From positions 1-64,000 of the forward strand of contig JBMYZR010000004.1 in NCBI GenBank assembly GCA_049610565.1: DNA of 64,000 bases. The letters are read 5' to 3'. The notes below the pieces were generated by a model. That model did no database searches. It was not told the DNA's origin and saw nothing but the letters and a program-made list of their open reading frames with translations. This stretch comes from UBA8752 sp049610565 (GTDB lineage Bacteria; Bacteroidota; Bacteroidia; Flavobacteriales_D; Sanyastnellaceae). Both the position numbers and the translations under genes were made by a program. Below, piece after piece: positions 16,040 through 26,450 of the stretch (position 1 is its first letter; each line of letters starts with the position of its first letter).

Positions 16040-16810
16040 TCAGAACAAGGACGCATTCCGCGCCGTCTCCGCGAGGCGGTGCACAGCCGGTCTGACCCGG
16101 GAGGCGGCCAAGGCATCGATGTGCCGCAGGCCGTGGGCGTCCGTGCCGAGCAGGCTCACCCATCCGTTGTCGATGCACGTCTCGGCCACCTGTTGGACTT
16201 CCGGTCCATAGGCGCCGGCGAGGGAGGCCGCATTGACCTGCAGCCAAACGCCTTGCTCGGCCAACGCCTCGAACCGGTGCAGCTCACCGTGCCAGTAGGG
16301 GTAGCGCTCGATGTGGGCCATCACAGGCTGAAGGCCCCTCACCTGCGTTTCGAAGACGAATTCGGTCAACAAGCCCTCGGCTGGAGGTGCCCCGAAGGCC
16401 AACTCGAACAGCAACCGATCGCCGGGCGCGAGCAGGTCCTCTCCCTGACGGACGGCCGTCAGGACGGTGTCGTCCAGAAAGTATTCGGCACCGAGCGCAA
16501 GCTGGAAGGCCGGGTGCCGTTCGGCGACGGCCGCCTTGAGTTGCGTGAAGGCCGGCTCCAACGTGCTCCGATCGTTCGGGTAGGTGTCCGCCATGATGTG
16601 AGGGGTCGTCACGGCGCCCTCGTATCCGAGGCGGACGAGCGCGTCGATCATCTCGAGCGAAGCCGCCAGGTCGGGTGCACCATCGTCGACACCCGGTACG
16701 AGGTGGCTGTGGAAGTCGAATCGGAAGGCCGACAGGTCCAGCGGGTCAACGTCGGCTGGAGCCGACGTGCCATTGCGGTCCCGACCGAACCACCTGGACA
16801 GCCAACCCAT
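16040..16810 (-). CDS. PHP-domain tyrosine-protein phosphatase (CpsB/YwqE-like)
   Basis: A 256-residue PHP-fold protein. The metal-binding histidines are in RFDFHSHLVPGVDDGAPD and VTTPHIMADTYPND, with further ligands in MAHIERYPYW and LLGTDAHGLRH. This is the CpsB/Wzb-replacing phosphatase type that dephosphorylates BY-kinases controlling capsule chain length. ATG 16810 overlaps the rfbB stop (TGATG), so it is the last gene of the polysaccharide operon. No BY-kinase is in the window. Confidence 0.85.
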   Translation of the reverse strand: MGWLSRWFGRDRNGTSAPADVDPLDLSAFRFDFHSHLVPGVDDGAPDLAASLEMIDALVRLGYEGAVTTPHIMADTYPNDRSTLEPAFTQLKAAVAERHPAFQLALGAEYFLDDTVLTAVRQGEDLLAPGDRLLFELAFGAPPAEGLLTEFVFETQVRGLQPVMAHIERYPYWHGELHRFEALAEQGVWLQVNAASLAGAYGPEVQQVAETCIDNGWVSLLGTDAHGLRHIDALAASRVRPAVHRLAETARNASLF

Positions 16811-17892
16811 CAGCGGTTTCCGTATTGCTGGTCGTAGTAGTCGCGGTAGGCTCCGCTGGTGACCTCCTCGAGCCAGCCATCGTTGGCGAGGTACCAGTCG
16901 ATGGTCTTCGCGAGGCCCTCCTCGAAGGTGATGGACGGGCGCCAACCGAGGTCCTCCCGCAGCTTGGTCGGATCGATGGCGTACCGCATGTCGTGGCCCG
17001 CCCGGTCCGTCACGTAGGTGATGAGCTGTTCGGTTTCGCCCTCAGCGCGCCCCAGCTTGGCGTCCAGCTGGCGGCACATGAGGCGGATGAGGTCGATGTT
17101 GCGCCACTCATTCTCCCCGCCAATGTTGTAGGTCTCGCCGTCTGCGCCCTGGGTGATGATGACCTCGAGGGCGGCAGCGTGGTCTTCGACCCAGAGCCAA
17201 TCCCGCACATTGACGCCCTGACCGTAGACGGGCAGCGGCTTCTTCTGCACCGCGTTGCGGATGAAGAGCGGGATGAGCTTCTCCGGGAATTGGAACGAAC
17301 CGTAGTTGTTGGAGCAGTTGGACAGCACCACCGGCATGCCGTAGGTGTGATGCCAGGCGCGCACGATGTGGTCGCTCGAGGCCTTGGAGGCGCTGTAGGG
17401 ACTGCGGGGATCATAGGGGGTGTCTTCGGTGAAGAACCCGGTCTCCCCCAGCGAGCCGTAGACTTCGTCGGTCGAGACGTGGTGGAAGCGCTTTCCTGCC
17501 AGGCCACCTTCGGAGTCTGCCCAGGCGGCCCGCGCCGCGGACAGCATGGAGGCCGTGCCCATGATGTTGGTTTCGAGGAAGGCCATTGGGCCGGAAATGC
17601 TTCGGTCCACGTGGCTTTCCGCCGCGAGGTGCATCACGCTGTCCACGTTTTCCTCCTTCATCAAGGCCGTCACCCCTTCCGTGTCGCGGATGTCCATCTT
17701 GACGAACCGGTGGTTCGGGGCGTTCTCGATGTCCTTGAGGTTGGCCAGGTTGCCGGCGTAGGTCAGGGCGTCGAGGTTGATGATGCGCACGTCGGCATGG
17801 CGGGTCACCCACCGGCGCACCACATGCGATCCGATGAAGCCGGCACCGCCGGTGACGAGAAGGACCTTGGGGGTGTGCGGGTTGTCGGCCAT
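16810..17892 (-). CDS. rfbB: dTDP-glucose 4,6-dehydratase
   Basis: A 360-residue extended SDR. NAD-binding is seen in LLVTGGAGFIGSHVVRRW and the catalytic YxxxK in PYSASKASSDHIVRAW. The dehydratase motif HVSTDEVYGSLGE contains the catalytic T-D-E. The enzyme converts dTDP-glucose to dTDP-4-keto-6-deoxyglucose for rhamnose or other deoxysugars. No RfbA, RfbC or RfbD is present here. The start is one base after the stop of the upstream dehydrogenase gene. Confidence 0.93.
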   Translation of the reverse strand: MADNPHTPKVLLVTGGAGFIGSHVVRRWVTRHADVRIINLDALTYAGNLANLKDIENAPNHRFVKMDIRDTEGVTALMKEENVDSVMHLAAESHVDRSISGPMAFLETNIMGTASMLSAARAAWADSEGGLAGKRFHHVSTDEVYGSLGETGFFTEDTPYDPRSPYSASKASSDHIVRAWHHTYGMPVVLSNCSNNYGSFQFPEKLIPLFIRNAVQKKPLPVYGQGVNVRDWLWVEDHAAALEVIITQGADGETYNIGGENEWRNIDLIRLMCRQLDAKLGRAEGETEQLITYVTDRAGHDMRYAIDPTKLREDLGWRPSITFEEGLAKTIDWYLANDGWLEEVTSGAYRDYYDQQYGNR

Positions 17893-17893
17893 G

Positions 17894-19203
<1,310 letters not shown>

Positions 19204-19207
<4 letters not shown>

Positions 19208-19806
19208 GGTGTCGTGTCAATGGGGTGGACTGCGCCATCACGCAGGGCGTATTGAGCGCCGGATTCGGGGCAGGCAGCGCGGCCCTCGGCGTCGAAGTCG
19301 AGCCGGTGTCCGAAGGCGCTCATCCAGCCGGTTTGGCGGGCCGGGTTGCCGACCACGAGGGCGTAGGCGGGAACGTCCTTGGTGACCACTGCTCCGGCGC
19401 CGATGAAGGCATACGGGCCGATGTCGTGGCCGCAGACGATGGTGGCGTTGGCGCCGATGGACGCGCCCTGGCCCACCCGTGTCCGGGCGTACTGGTCACG
19501 GCGCACCACGGCACTGCGGGGGTTGGTCACGTTGGTGAACACGCAGCTCGGACCGAGGAAGACATCGTCCTCACAGGTGACGCCGGTGTACAGGCTGACG
19601 TTGTTCTGGACCTTGCAGTTGCGGCCGAGCACCACGTCGGGGCTGATGACGACGTTCTGGCCAATGTTGCACCCGTCGCCCAGCACCGCCCCCGGCATGA
19701 TGTGGCTGAAATGCCAAATGCGGGAGCCCGCTCCGATGGAACAGCCTTTGTCGATGACCGCCGTCTCATGGGCGAACCAGCCTTCGTGTTCCACCAATCC
19801 GCTCAT
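19204..19806 (-). CDS. UDP-amino-sugar N-acetyltransferase, hexapeptide repeat (WbpD-like)
   Basis: A 200-residue left-handed beta-helix acyltransferase. Hexapeptide turns run through residues about 15-150, for example GAGSRIWHFSHIMPGAVLGD and NNVSLYTGVTCEDDVFLGPS, which match WbpD-type UDP-3-amino-glucuronate N-acetyltransferases. The acceptor-site His is likely in IVCGHDIGPYAFIG. It overlaps the dehydrogenase start (ATGA) and, upstream, the UXS stop, so it is tightly coupled in the operon. The donor is presumably acetyl-CoA. Confidence 0.83.
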
Positions 19807-20786
19807 TTGCTGTAGGAGGCGAAATCCTTGTGTTCGGTCTTGCGGAGGTCCTCCTCCGACAGGCCCTTGAAGTACTCGTAGGTGATGGCGAGGCCCTCAG
19901 CCCGTCCCACCTTCGGCTCCCAGCCCAGCACCTCCCGGGCGCGGGCAATGTCCGGGCGTCGTTGCTTCGGGTCGTCCGTGGGCAGCGGCTTGTAGATGAC
20001 CTTCTGGTCGGTCCCGGTCAGCGAAATGATCTCCTCGGCGAAGTCGGCGATGCTGATTTCATCGGGGTTGCCCACGTTGACCGGTCGGTGCTCGTCGGAC
20101 AGCAGCAGGCGGTAAATGCCCTCCACCAAGTCGTCCACGTAGCAGAAGCTGCGCGTCTGGCTGCCGTCTCCGAAGACCGTGAGGTCTTCTCCGCGCAAGG
20201 CTTGCCCGATGAAGGCGGGCAGCACCCGGCCGTCGTTGAGGCGCATCCGGGGTCCGTAGGTGTTGAAGATCCGAACGATGCGGGTCTCCAGACCGTGGAA
20301 GGTGTGGTAGGCCATCGTCATCGCCTCCTGAAAGCGCTTGGCCTCGTCGTAGACACCACGCGGCCCCACTGGATTCACGTGTCCCCAGTATTCCTCGTGT
20401 TGGGGGTGCACCTCGGGGTCACCGTAGACTTCACTCGTGCTCGCAATCAGCATCCGCGCGCCCTTGGCGCGGGCCAGGCCGAGGCAGTTGTGCGCCCCGA
20501 GCGATCCCACCTTCAGGGTCTGAATCGGAATCTTCAGGTAGTCGATCGGGCTCGCCGGTGAGGCGAAGTGCAGGATGTAGTCGAGGTCCCCTTTGACGTG
20601 GATGAATTGGCTGACGTCGTGGTGGTGGAACTCAAACCGGTCAAGGCCGGTCAGGTGCTCGATGTTGCGCAGGTCGCCCGTGATGAGGTTGTCCATGCCG
20701 ATGACATGGTGGCCTTCGGCGATGAACCGGTCGCAGAGGTGGGAGCCGAGGAATCCGGCGGCGCCGGTGATCAGGACGCGCTTCAT
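19803..20786 (-). CDS. UDP-glucuronate decarboxylase-like SDR (UXS)
   Basis: A 327-residue extended SDR. NAD-binding is VLITGAAGFLGSHLCDRF and the catalytic tyrosine/lysine is in PRGVYDEAKRFQEAM. The segments HFASPASPIDYLKIPIQTL, ASTSEVYGDPEVHPQ and RIFNTYGPRM are typical of UDP-xylose synthase, which decarboxylates UDP-glucuronate. The gene immediately upstream makes UDP-glucuronate, so the pair gives UDP-xylose. ATG 20786 overlaps the ugd stop as TGATG, which decides it against a start at 20828. Confidence 0.9.
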   Translation of the reverse strand: MKRVLITGAAGFLGSHLCDRFIAEGHHVIGMDNLITGDLRNIEHLTGLDRFEFHHHDVSQFIHVKGDLDYILHFASPASPIDYLKIPIQTLKVGSLGAHNCLGLARAKGARMLIASTSEVYGDPEVHPQHEEYWGHVNPVGPRGVYDEAKRFQEAMTMAYHTFHGLETRIVRIFNTYGPRMRLNDGRVLPAFIGQALRGEDLTVFGDGSQTRSFCYVDDLVEGIYRLLLSDEHRPVNVGNPDEISIADFAEEIISLTGTDQKVIYKPLPTDDPKQRRPDIARAREVLGWEPKVGRAEGLAITYEYFKGLSEEDLRKTEHKDFASYSK

Positions 20787-22099
20787 CAGGCGTGGGTGCC
20801 GCGGCGGCCGATGGAGGTGTATTCCCAACCATGTTTCGCCATGTCGGCCACGTCATAGAGGTTGCGGCCGTCAAACACGATGGGGTTGTTCAGTGCCCCC
20901 TTCATCTTGTCGAAGTCGGGCGTGCGGAAGACCTGCCATTCGGTGCAGATGAGCAGAGCGTCGGCTCCAGTCAGCGCGGCGTAGGGGTCATCCGCAAAGT
21001 CGATGCGGTCACCGAGGCGGCCCTTGACGTTGTCCATGGCCTCCGGGTCGAATGCGCACACACTGGCGCCGGCATCGAGCAGCTTCTCGATCATGTACAG
21101 GGCAGGCGCTTCGCGGATGTCGTCGGTTTCGGGCTTGAAGGCCAGGCCCCACAATGCGATGCGCACCCCGCTCAGATCACCGTTGAAGCGCTTCAGGATC
21201 GGGTCGAAGAGCACCGTCTTCTGGGCCTCGTTGACCTCCATCACGCTGGTCAGGATCTCGAATTCGTAGTCCGCTTCCCGGCCGCTGCGGTGCAGGGCCT
21301 GAACGTCCTTGGGGAAGCAACTTCCGCCATAGCCGATGCCCGGAAACAGGAAGCGCGGTCCGATGCGGGTGTCCGTGCCGATGCCGCGGCGAACCTTGTC
21401 GACGTCGGCGCCCACCTTCTCGCAGAAATTCGCGATCTCGTTCATGAACGTGATCTTGGTCGCGAGGAAGGCGTTGGCCGCATACTTGGTCAGCTCGGCG
21501 CTGCGCTCGTCCATCACGATCAGCGGGTTGCCCTGCCGGATGAACGGCTTGTAGAGGCGGGTCATCACCTCCTCGGCACGGTCGCTCCCGACACCGATGA
21601 CCACACGGTCCGGCTTGAGGAAGTCGTCCACGGCATAGCCTTCACGCAGGAACTCGGGGTTGGACACCACGTCGAAGTCGACGGTGGCATGTGCGGCCAC
21701 AGCGGCGGTCACCTTTTCGGCCGTGCCCACCGGCACGGTGCTCTTGTCGACAATCACCTTGTAGTCGGTGATCATGCGGCCCAGTTGGTCGGCCACGCCC
21801 AGCACGTAACTGAGGTCAGCGCTGCCGTCTTCCCCCGGCGGGGTGGGCAGGGCGAGGAAGATGATTTCGGCGGGCTCCACGGCCTCCGCGAGGTCCGTGG
21901 TGAAGCTCAGCCGGCCGGCTTCGAGGTTGCGCTCAAACAGGACATCGAGGTGGGGCTCGTAGATGGGGACCTCCCCATTGCGCATCTTCTCCACCTTGTT
22001 TGCGTCGATGTCGACGCAGATGACATCATTTCCTGTTTCCGCAAAACAGGTCCCGGTGACCAGTCCAACGTAACCGGTACCGATAACAGCTATTTTCAT
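20786..22099 (-). CDS. ugd: UDP-glucose 6-dehydrogenase
   Basis: A 437-residue NAD-dependent enzyme that oxidises UDP-glucose to UDP-glucuronate. It shows KIAVIGTGYVGLVTGTCFAE at the N-terminus, the substrate lysine region in SAELTKYAANAFLATKITFM, and the catalytic Cys in GIGYGGSCFPKDVQAL, all standard for Ugd/TuaD. It lies 27 bases downstream of the aminotransferase and is coupled to the UXS gene. It provides the precursor for UXS and possibly for other uronic acids. Confidence 0.94.
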   Translation of the reverse strand: MKIAVIGTGYVGLVTGTCFAETGNDVICVDIDANKVEKMRNGEVPIYEPHLDVLFERNLEAGRLSFTTDLAEAVEPAEIIFLALPTPPGEDGSADLSYVLGVADQLGRMITDYKVIVDKSTVPVGTAEKVTAAVAAHATVDFDVVSNPEFLREGYAVDDFLKPDRVVIGVGSDRAEEVMTRLYKPFIRQGNPLIVMDERSAELTKYAANAFLATKITFMNEIANFCEKVGADVDKVRRGIGTDTRIGPRFLFPGIGYGGSCFPKDVQALHRSGREADYEFEILTSVMEVNEAQKTVLFDPILKRFNGDLSGVRIALWGLAFKPETDDIREAPALYMIEKLLDAGASVCAFDPEAMDNVKGRLGDRIDFADDPYAALTGADALLICTEWQVFRTPDFDKMKGALNNPIVFDGRNLYDVADMAKHGWEYTSIGRRGTHA

Positions 22100-22126
22100 G
22101 ACTCCTGAGAGCGTTTTTGGTCTGCC

Positions 22127-23290
22127 TTAAAGGTACGACCCGATGCCCTCGACAATCGCGACGCTCACGCATTCCTGCTGGGCGGGCGTGAGCTCGGTGT
22201 GCATCGGCAGGCTGATCACCCGATCCGTGAGGTCCTCAGTGACAGGGAGTTGCGGTGTTCCACCGGGCACATCGGCAAACGCGTCCTGCAGGTGGATGGG
22301 CTTTGGGTAATAAATGCCAAAAGGAATGCCGGCTTCCTGCAGGTGGCGGGCGAGGTGGTCCCTCAGCCCGGGGCCTTCGCCCTTCGTGTTGAGCTTGAGG
22401 GTATACTGGTGGAACACGTGGCGCGACTTCGGGTGCCGGTAGGGCGTGGAAATCAGCGGGTGGCTGCCCAGCAGTGAATCATAGCGGTCCGCCGCTTCCG
22501 CCCGCGCCTCGTTGTAGGCGGTCAGGTGGGGGAGCTTGACCCCCAGGATGGCGGCCTGGATGCTGTCCAACCGGCTGTTCATGCCGATGATCTCGTGCTG
22601 GTAGCGCTGGCGGGATCCATGGTTGCAGATCATCCGGAGCCGTTCGGCCAAGGCAGCATCGCGCGTGAAGCAGGCTCCGCCGTCGCCATAGGCGCCCAGG
22701 TTCTTGGACGGGAAGAAGCTCGTGGTGCCAATCGTCCCCATGGTGCCGGCGGCTTGCCAAGCGTCTTCCGCAGTGTGCCATGCCGACCCGATCGCCTGTG
22801 CAGTGTCCTCCACCACGGCCAGCCCGTGTTCCTGCGCCACCGCGAGGATGCCCGTCATGTCGGCGCACTGGCCGTAGAGGTGGACCGGCATGATGGCCTT
22901 GGTGCGGGGCGTCACCGCCTTGGCGACGGCAGCGGGGTCCAGGGTGAAGGTGCACGGATCGACGTCCACCATGACGGGGGTCAGACGCAGAAGATGGATG
23001 ACCTCCACGGTGGAGATGAACGTGAAGGAAGGCGTGATGACCTCGTCGCCGGGCTCCAGGTCCAGGGCCATCAAGGCGGCCTGGAGGGCGTCGGTGCCGT
23101 TGGCGCACGGGACGACGTGAACGGGGTCGGACTCGGTGTGACCGAGCCAATGGGCCAGGTCGGCGGTGAACTCCCGGACCGCCGGCCCATTGATGAATTG
23201 GCCCGAGCGGACCACGTCGAGAACGGCGCGGTCGATGTCTTCCTGAATCCGGGCGTATTGTCCGCGGACATCCACCATGTGCAGTTCCAT
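22127..23290 (-). CDS. DegT/DnrJ/EryC1 sugar aminotransferase (WbpE-like)
   Basis: A 387-residue PLP aminotransferase of the DegT/DnrJ/EryC1/StrS family. The PLP lysine is in TTSFFPSKNLGAYGDGGA, the phosphate-binding region in PCANGTDALQAALMAL, and the cofactor Asp in VVEDTAQAIGS. In the WbpA-B-E-D pathway it transaminates the 3-keto sugar. It is the first gene of the polysaccharide operon. ATG 23290 (MELHMVDVRGQYARIQED) is the conserved start; the frame further upstream is not homologous. A TATCTTCG box lies at 23313-23320. Confidence 0.87.
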   Translation of the reverse strand: MELHMVDVRGQYARIQEDIDRAVLDVVRSGQFINGPAVREFTADLAHWLGHTESDPVHVVPCANGTDALQAALMALDLEPGDEVITPSFTFISTVEVIHLLRLTPVMVDVDPCTFTLDPAAVAKAVTPRTKAIMPVHLYGQCADMTGILAVAQEHGLAVVEDTAQAIGSAWHTAEDAWQAAGTMGTIGTTSFFPSKNLGAYGDGGACFTRDAALAERLRMICNHGSRQRYQHEIIGMNSRLDSIQAAILGVKLPHLTAYNEARAEAADRYDSLLGSHPLISTPYRHPKSRHVFHQYTLKLNTKGEGPGLRDHLARHLQEAGIPFGIYYPKPIHLQDAFADVPGGTPQLPVTEDLTDRVISLPMHTELTPAQQECVSVAIVEGIGSYL

Positions 23291-23312
23291 GCGCGTCGTG
23301 TTGGGTTGGCGG

Positions 23313-23320
23313 CGAAGATA
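23313..23320 (-). promoter_or_regulatory. -7-like box TATCTTCG for the polysaccharide operon
   Basis: On the minus strand TATCTTCG fits TAnnTT[TC]G and lies 22 nt before the aminotransferase ATG (23290), giving a short leader. The 126-bp region 23291-23416 also serves the divergent small secreted protein, for which TATCTTG (23392-23398) is a candidate box. Confidence 0.4.
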
Positions 23321-23416
23321 GAGAGAGGAGCCCTGCCCCGTTGCGGGAGAGGAAGCTGGCAAGAGTATATAATACTTCGACAAAAGCACCGTATCTTGAG
23401 GGCAACCGAATTTGTC

Positions 23417-23896
23417 ATGCCTTCGATCACCGCTTCCCTTCTGCGGGCCATCGCGCTCGTCCTGGTTTCCATGGCCTCCTTCCCTGGGCTGGCGCAGGCG
23501 TTCAATCCCGATGCCAACGGAGATGGCCAGGTCGGCGCCGGGGATGTCATCGCCGTGCTGGCGGTCTATGGGCTGCCTTTCGACGCCACCGATTTCGGTC
23601 CCAGTGTCCTCCATTTCGACCCCGACACGATTGGCACCTTGCCCCTCGGTTATGATCTCTACATCGCAGAGGATTTCACCTTGCCCTACCTGTACGTGAC
23701 CGTGCCGGATGGCGATTTTCCCGGGCAGTCCTTCAGGTTGGCCGTGGAGAAGCAGCCGGACATGGACAACCAGCAGGTCTACCTTCAGGATACCGAGGGC
23801 AATTGGCTCGCCCTGGCCCGCCAATTTGAGACCAACGGCCGCTTCGCGAACCTCGTGTGGACCGGCCAGCGCTGGGTCTCTTCCGTTCTGGATTGA
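23417..23896 (+). CDS. small secreted protein with a dockerin-like calcium loop
   Basis: A 159-residue protein with a signal peptide (SLLRAIALVLVSMASFPGLA, cleaved near QA-FN). Right after the signal, NPDANGDGQVGAGDVIAVLA matches a dockerin-type EF loop (D-x-N-x-D-G-x-V-x-x-x-D). The remaining 110 residues are acidic and aromatic (for example DFTLPYLYVTVPDGDFPGQS) with no recognised domain. The start follows a 126-bp divergent promoter region. The same kind of loop ends the large secreted proteins downstream, so a shared calcium-dependent module is likely. Function unknown. Confidence 0.75.
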   Translation: MPSITASLLRAIALVLVSMASFPGLAQAFNPDANGDGQVGAGDVIAVLAVYGLPFDATDFGPSVLHFDPDTIGTLPLGYDLYIAEDFTLPYLYVTVPDGDFPGQSFRLAVEKQPDMDNQQVYLQDTEGNWLALARQFETNGRFANLVWTGQRWVSSVLD

Positions 23897-23937
23897 CCCC
23901 CCAATCATTCGGCTCGCCTTTCAGACCTTCGCGCCAT

Positions 23938-24023
23938 GCCCGGATGGTGGAATTGGTAGACACGACAGACTTAAACTCTGTTGGCCCGAATGGGCCGTGC
24001 GGGTTCAAGTCCCGCTCCGGGTA
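23938..24023 (+). tRNA. tRNA-Leu (anticodon TAA)
   Basis: An 86-nt class II cloverleaf. Acceptor GCCCGGA pairs with TCCGGGT (first pair G-U), discriminator A. The anticodon stem ACAGA/TCTGT holds loop CTTAAAC with anticodon TAA at 23972-23974. The T arm is GCGGG-TTCAAGT-CCCGC. CCA is not encoded. GACCTTCG (23924-23931) is a near -7 box 6 nt upstream. Confidence 0.95.
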
Positions 24024-24025
24024 CG

Positions 24026-24057
24026 AAAAAGCCCCGACCGCAAGGTCGGGGCTTTTT
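24026..24057. terminator. strong bidirectional terminator
   Basis: A perfect 14-bp stem, AAAAAGCCCCGACC and its complement, around a GCAA tetraloop, with A and T runs on the two arms. It ends the tRNA-Leu transcript and can also end the minus-strand protease operon whose stop lies 30 bases away. Confidence 0.93.
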
Positions 24058-24086
24058 GTTGGGCGCTCTCGATCAGAGAACCCCCA

Positions 24087-24275
24087 TCATTCGCAGTCGG
24101 AGCCGAAGGCGCCGAGGAAGACGAGCATGTCCGAGGTGGTGACCTGGCCATCCCCGTTGAGGTCTGCCATGCAGTCCGCGAGGCATCCGAAGTCACCTAG
24201 CAGAAGCAAGGCGTCCGATACCGTAATGAGGCCATCGTTGTCGAGGTCCGGGGGACAATCGTTGACGGGGTCGCC
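24087..24275 (-). repeat. C-terminal dockerin-like cassette (copy in the serine protease)
   Basis: Two EF-type loops, DLDNDGLITVSD and DLNGDGQVTTSD, each followed by a short hydrophobic helix ending in FG (LLLLGDFGC, MLVFLGAFGSDCE). Part of the DNA is very similar to the tail of the next gene, pointing to a duplicated module. Confidence 0.75.
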
Positions 24276-26273
24276 ACCGCCGCCATTGTCACCGTTGCAC
24301 AGGCCGGAGATGGACCACGTGGCGTCGAACTGGGCACCGGAGGACGTTGAGTATCCGTTGAACAGGTAAATGGACCAGGTGCCCGATCCGGAGAGTCCGC
24401 TGCCGTTCAGGTCCACGTCGGCGGTGTAGGTGCCCGACGTGCTGGACTGCCAACCCGACGGCCAGGCCGTGTAGTCGCCGATGCTGCTGCAGCCAGCAGG
24501 CGAACTGTTGTAGCCACCGACGGCGATGCAGTTGCCGTCGGGTGAGGTGATGGCCACCGCGAGGTCCGCCGCCCAGCTGGACCCTCCACCGGTGTTCGTC
24601 CAGTTCAGGGTGATGTCGAGAGATTCCGGAGTGCCGGCAGCGTCGAAGGTGAAGAAGGCCGAAGCGGAGTTGGCACTCAACGTCGCGTTGAGGGACCCCT
24701 CCGCATCGCAGTCGCAGGGCTGGCCGGCGGGCGGATAGATGCAATCGCCGCTGTCGATGGTGGCGTCGGCATCGTAGTTGCAGGCGTCTGCATCCGTGCA
24801 GCCCACGCAGCTTGTTCCGTCCCCGCCGCAAACGCCACAGGCGTCATCGATGAGGCAGGATCCATCGTCCTCTTCGGCCTCTGGATCGAAGTTGCAGGCG
24901 CTGGGCAGGGTACAGCCCTCATTGGCGGCGCTGTTGGTCGGATAGCTGTCGAGCACGTCCGCACCCGTATTCAGGGGGTCGAGGTAACCGGACAGTCCCA
25001 CCCCCCACGATACGTCCATCCGGCCGTAGTAGTCGTAGGCGCCGTTGTTGACCGATCCACTGCAGGCGGCGGCTCCACCGTAGAGCTGGCCGATGATGCG
25101 GTGGTTCTGGTCAAACAGGGGAGAGCCAGAGGATCCCGGCTCGGTCACGCCGTCTTCCCACGCGCTGATCCACCAGACGGCTGCACCGCCTGCGGTCGAC
25201 TGGTAGGGGCTGTTGTTCTCGAAGCATATCTTCTTGATGTCCCCGCTCGGATGGTGGATGCCCACGGCCGAACTCGGGGTGGATCCACTGACATCCCAGC
25301 CCGCATATTCCACATTGAAGCTGGACGGCGGAGTGCTGCTCAATTCAATCAGGGCCACGTCGCTCGACCCGCTGTTGACGAGCAACGTGCCCCCCGAAAC
25401 GCTCTGGTTGGTGGGGCCGGTGTTTCCGCCGCAGGTGCTGCTCTCGTGGTTGAAGTAGTACACCCAGTTGTTGGGGTTGCCGAGACAATGGTTCGCCGTC
25501 AGGAAGTACGGGGTCCCGTCCTCGGCCGTGTTGTTGACGAGGGCTCCGGTGCACACGGCAAACCCGCCGTTGGTGATGAGGGCCACAGCCTTCTTCTCGG
25601 TCTGCCAGGCCGAACCGGAGGGACAATTGACATTGATGTTGCAGGCTCCGCTGTTGCCGAAGGGCCCCATGCTGACGTTGGCCGCGGGGTTCTCCGGGTG
25701 AAGCAGAAGGCTGCGGTAACCGTGGACGATCTGCGTGATGCGGACATCGCCTTGCCCATGAACGGCCAGGGGCTCTTGGTACTCCACCACGATGTGGTCG
25801 GCGTCGAGGATGCCCAAGGGGAGGTACCCCCATTCCTTTTCGTTGGCTTCGGTGAAGCTGCCCAGGAATCGGCTCCGGTCCGCGTTCCACACGTACAGCG
25901 TCGCGCCCGGCGGCACGTCAAAGGCACCCAATGTCAGGCCGATGCCCGTCGCGCCAGGACAATGGATGCCCATGCGCCAGATCCAGCGGTCCTTTTCCTG
26001 GGTCCAGACGCCCGCGTCCTGCAGGCCAAGGCTGGTTTCCCGTTCGACGCCAAAGCGCCAGGGTGCCTCCTTGTACTGGTCGGTCACTGCATCCTCCGCG
26101 GCGAGTTCGGCCAGGTCCAAGGCCTCCGTTGACACCACCGGGATGGCGGTCATGTCCACATCGACCCCCCATTTCCAAGGCTGTCCGCCTTGGCTGATCT
26201 GGGCCGTGCCGATCTGGGTGCTGCCCGTCAGGATCGAGAGCAGCACCCAGAGGGGAAAGAAAGGCCGGCGCAT
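24087..26273 (-). CDS. secreted lysyl-endopeptidase-like serine protease with dockerin-like tail
   Basis: A 728-residue exported protein. After the signal peptide it has an N-terminal beta region (about 100-200) and a trypsin-fold domain (about 205-430). Catalytic His is in YFLTANHCLGN, Asp in GSSDVALIEL, and Ser in EPGSSGSPLFDQNHR, which resembles the lysyl endopeptidase (Achromobacter protease I) group. Cys-rich CTLPSACNFDPEAEEDDGSC and CTDADACNYDADATIDSGDC units, a P-domain-like beta segment (about 525-665) and a C-terminal double dockerin-like cassette ending in FGSDCE follow. ATG 26273 is favoured because it overlaps the preceding stop as TGATG; the GTG one codon earlier is less likely. 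Confidence 0.87.
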   Translation of the reverse strand: MRRPFFPLWVLLSILTGSTQIGTAQISQGGQPWKWGVDVDMTAIPVVSTEALDLAELAAEDAVTDQYKEAPWRFGVERETSLGLQDAGVWTQEKDRWIWRMGIHCPGATGIGLTLGAFDVPPGATLYVWNADRSRFLGSFTEANEKEWGYLPLGILDADHIVVEYQEPLAVHGQGDVRITQIVHGYRSLLLHPENPAANVSMGPFGNSGACNINVNCPSGSAWQTEKKAVALITNGGFAVCTGALVNNTAEDGTPYFLTANHCLGNPNNWVYYFNHESSTCGGNTGPTNQSVSGGTLLVNSGSSDVALIELSSTPPSSFNVEYAGWDVSGSTPSSAVGIHHPSGDIKKICFENNSPYQSTAGGAAVWWISAWEDGVTEPGSSGSPLFDQNHRIIGQLYGGAAACSGSVNNGAYDYYGRMDVSWGVGLSGYLDPLNTGADVLDSYPTNSAANEGCTLPSACNFDPEAEEDDGSCLIDDACGVCGGDGTSCVGCTDADACNYDADATIDSGDCIYPPAGQPCDCDAEGSLNATLSANSASAFFTFDAAGTPESLDITLNWTNTGGGSSWAADLAVAITSPDGNCIAVGGYNSSPAGCSSIGDYTAWPSGWQSSTSGTYTADVDLNGSGLSGSGTWSIYLFNGYSTSSGAQFDATWSISGLCNGDNGGGGDPVNDCPPDLDNDGLITVSDALLLLGDFGCLADCMADLNGDGQVTTSDMLVFLGAFGSDCE

Positions 26274-26450
26274 CACTCGCAGGAGCTGCCGAAGAGGGAC
26301 AACATCACGAGCATGTCCGACGTGGTCACGGTGCCGTCACCGTTCATGTCGTGCGTGCAGTCCGCCGGACATCCGAAGTCACCGAGCAACATCAGCAGGT
26401 CACCGATGCCGATGATGCCGTCGTTGTTGAAGTCTCCGAAGCATTCGTAC
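26273..26450 (-). repeat. C-terminal dockerin-like cassette (copy in the M43 protease)
   Basis: Loops DFNNDGIIGIGD and DMNGDGTVTTSD with hydrophobic helices LLMLLGDFGC and MLVMLSLFGSSCE. It has the same arrangement as the tail of the adjacent serine protease, with shared DNA stretches such as ACGAGCATGTCCGA. Confidence 0.75.

Noticed and set aside
22526..23416. Upstream part of the plus-strand frame that contains the small dockerin-like protein
   Set aside because: This part is antisense to the WbpE-like aminotransferase; the real start is 23417, where a signal peptide begins.
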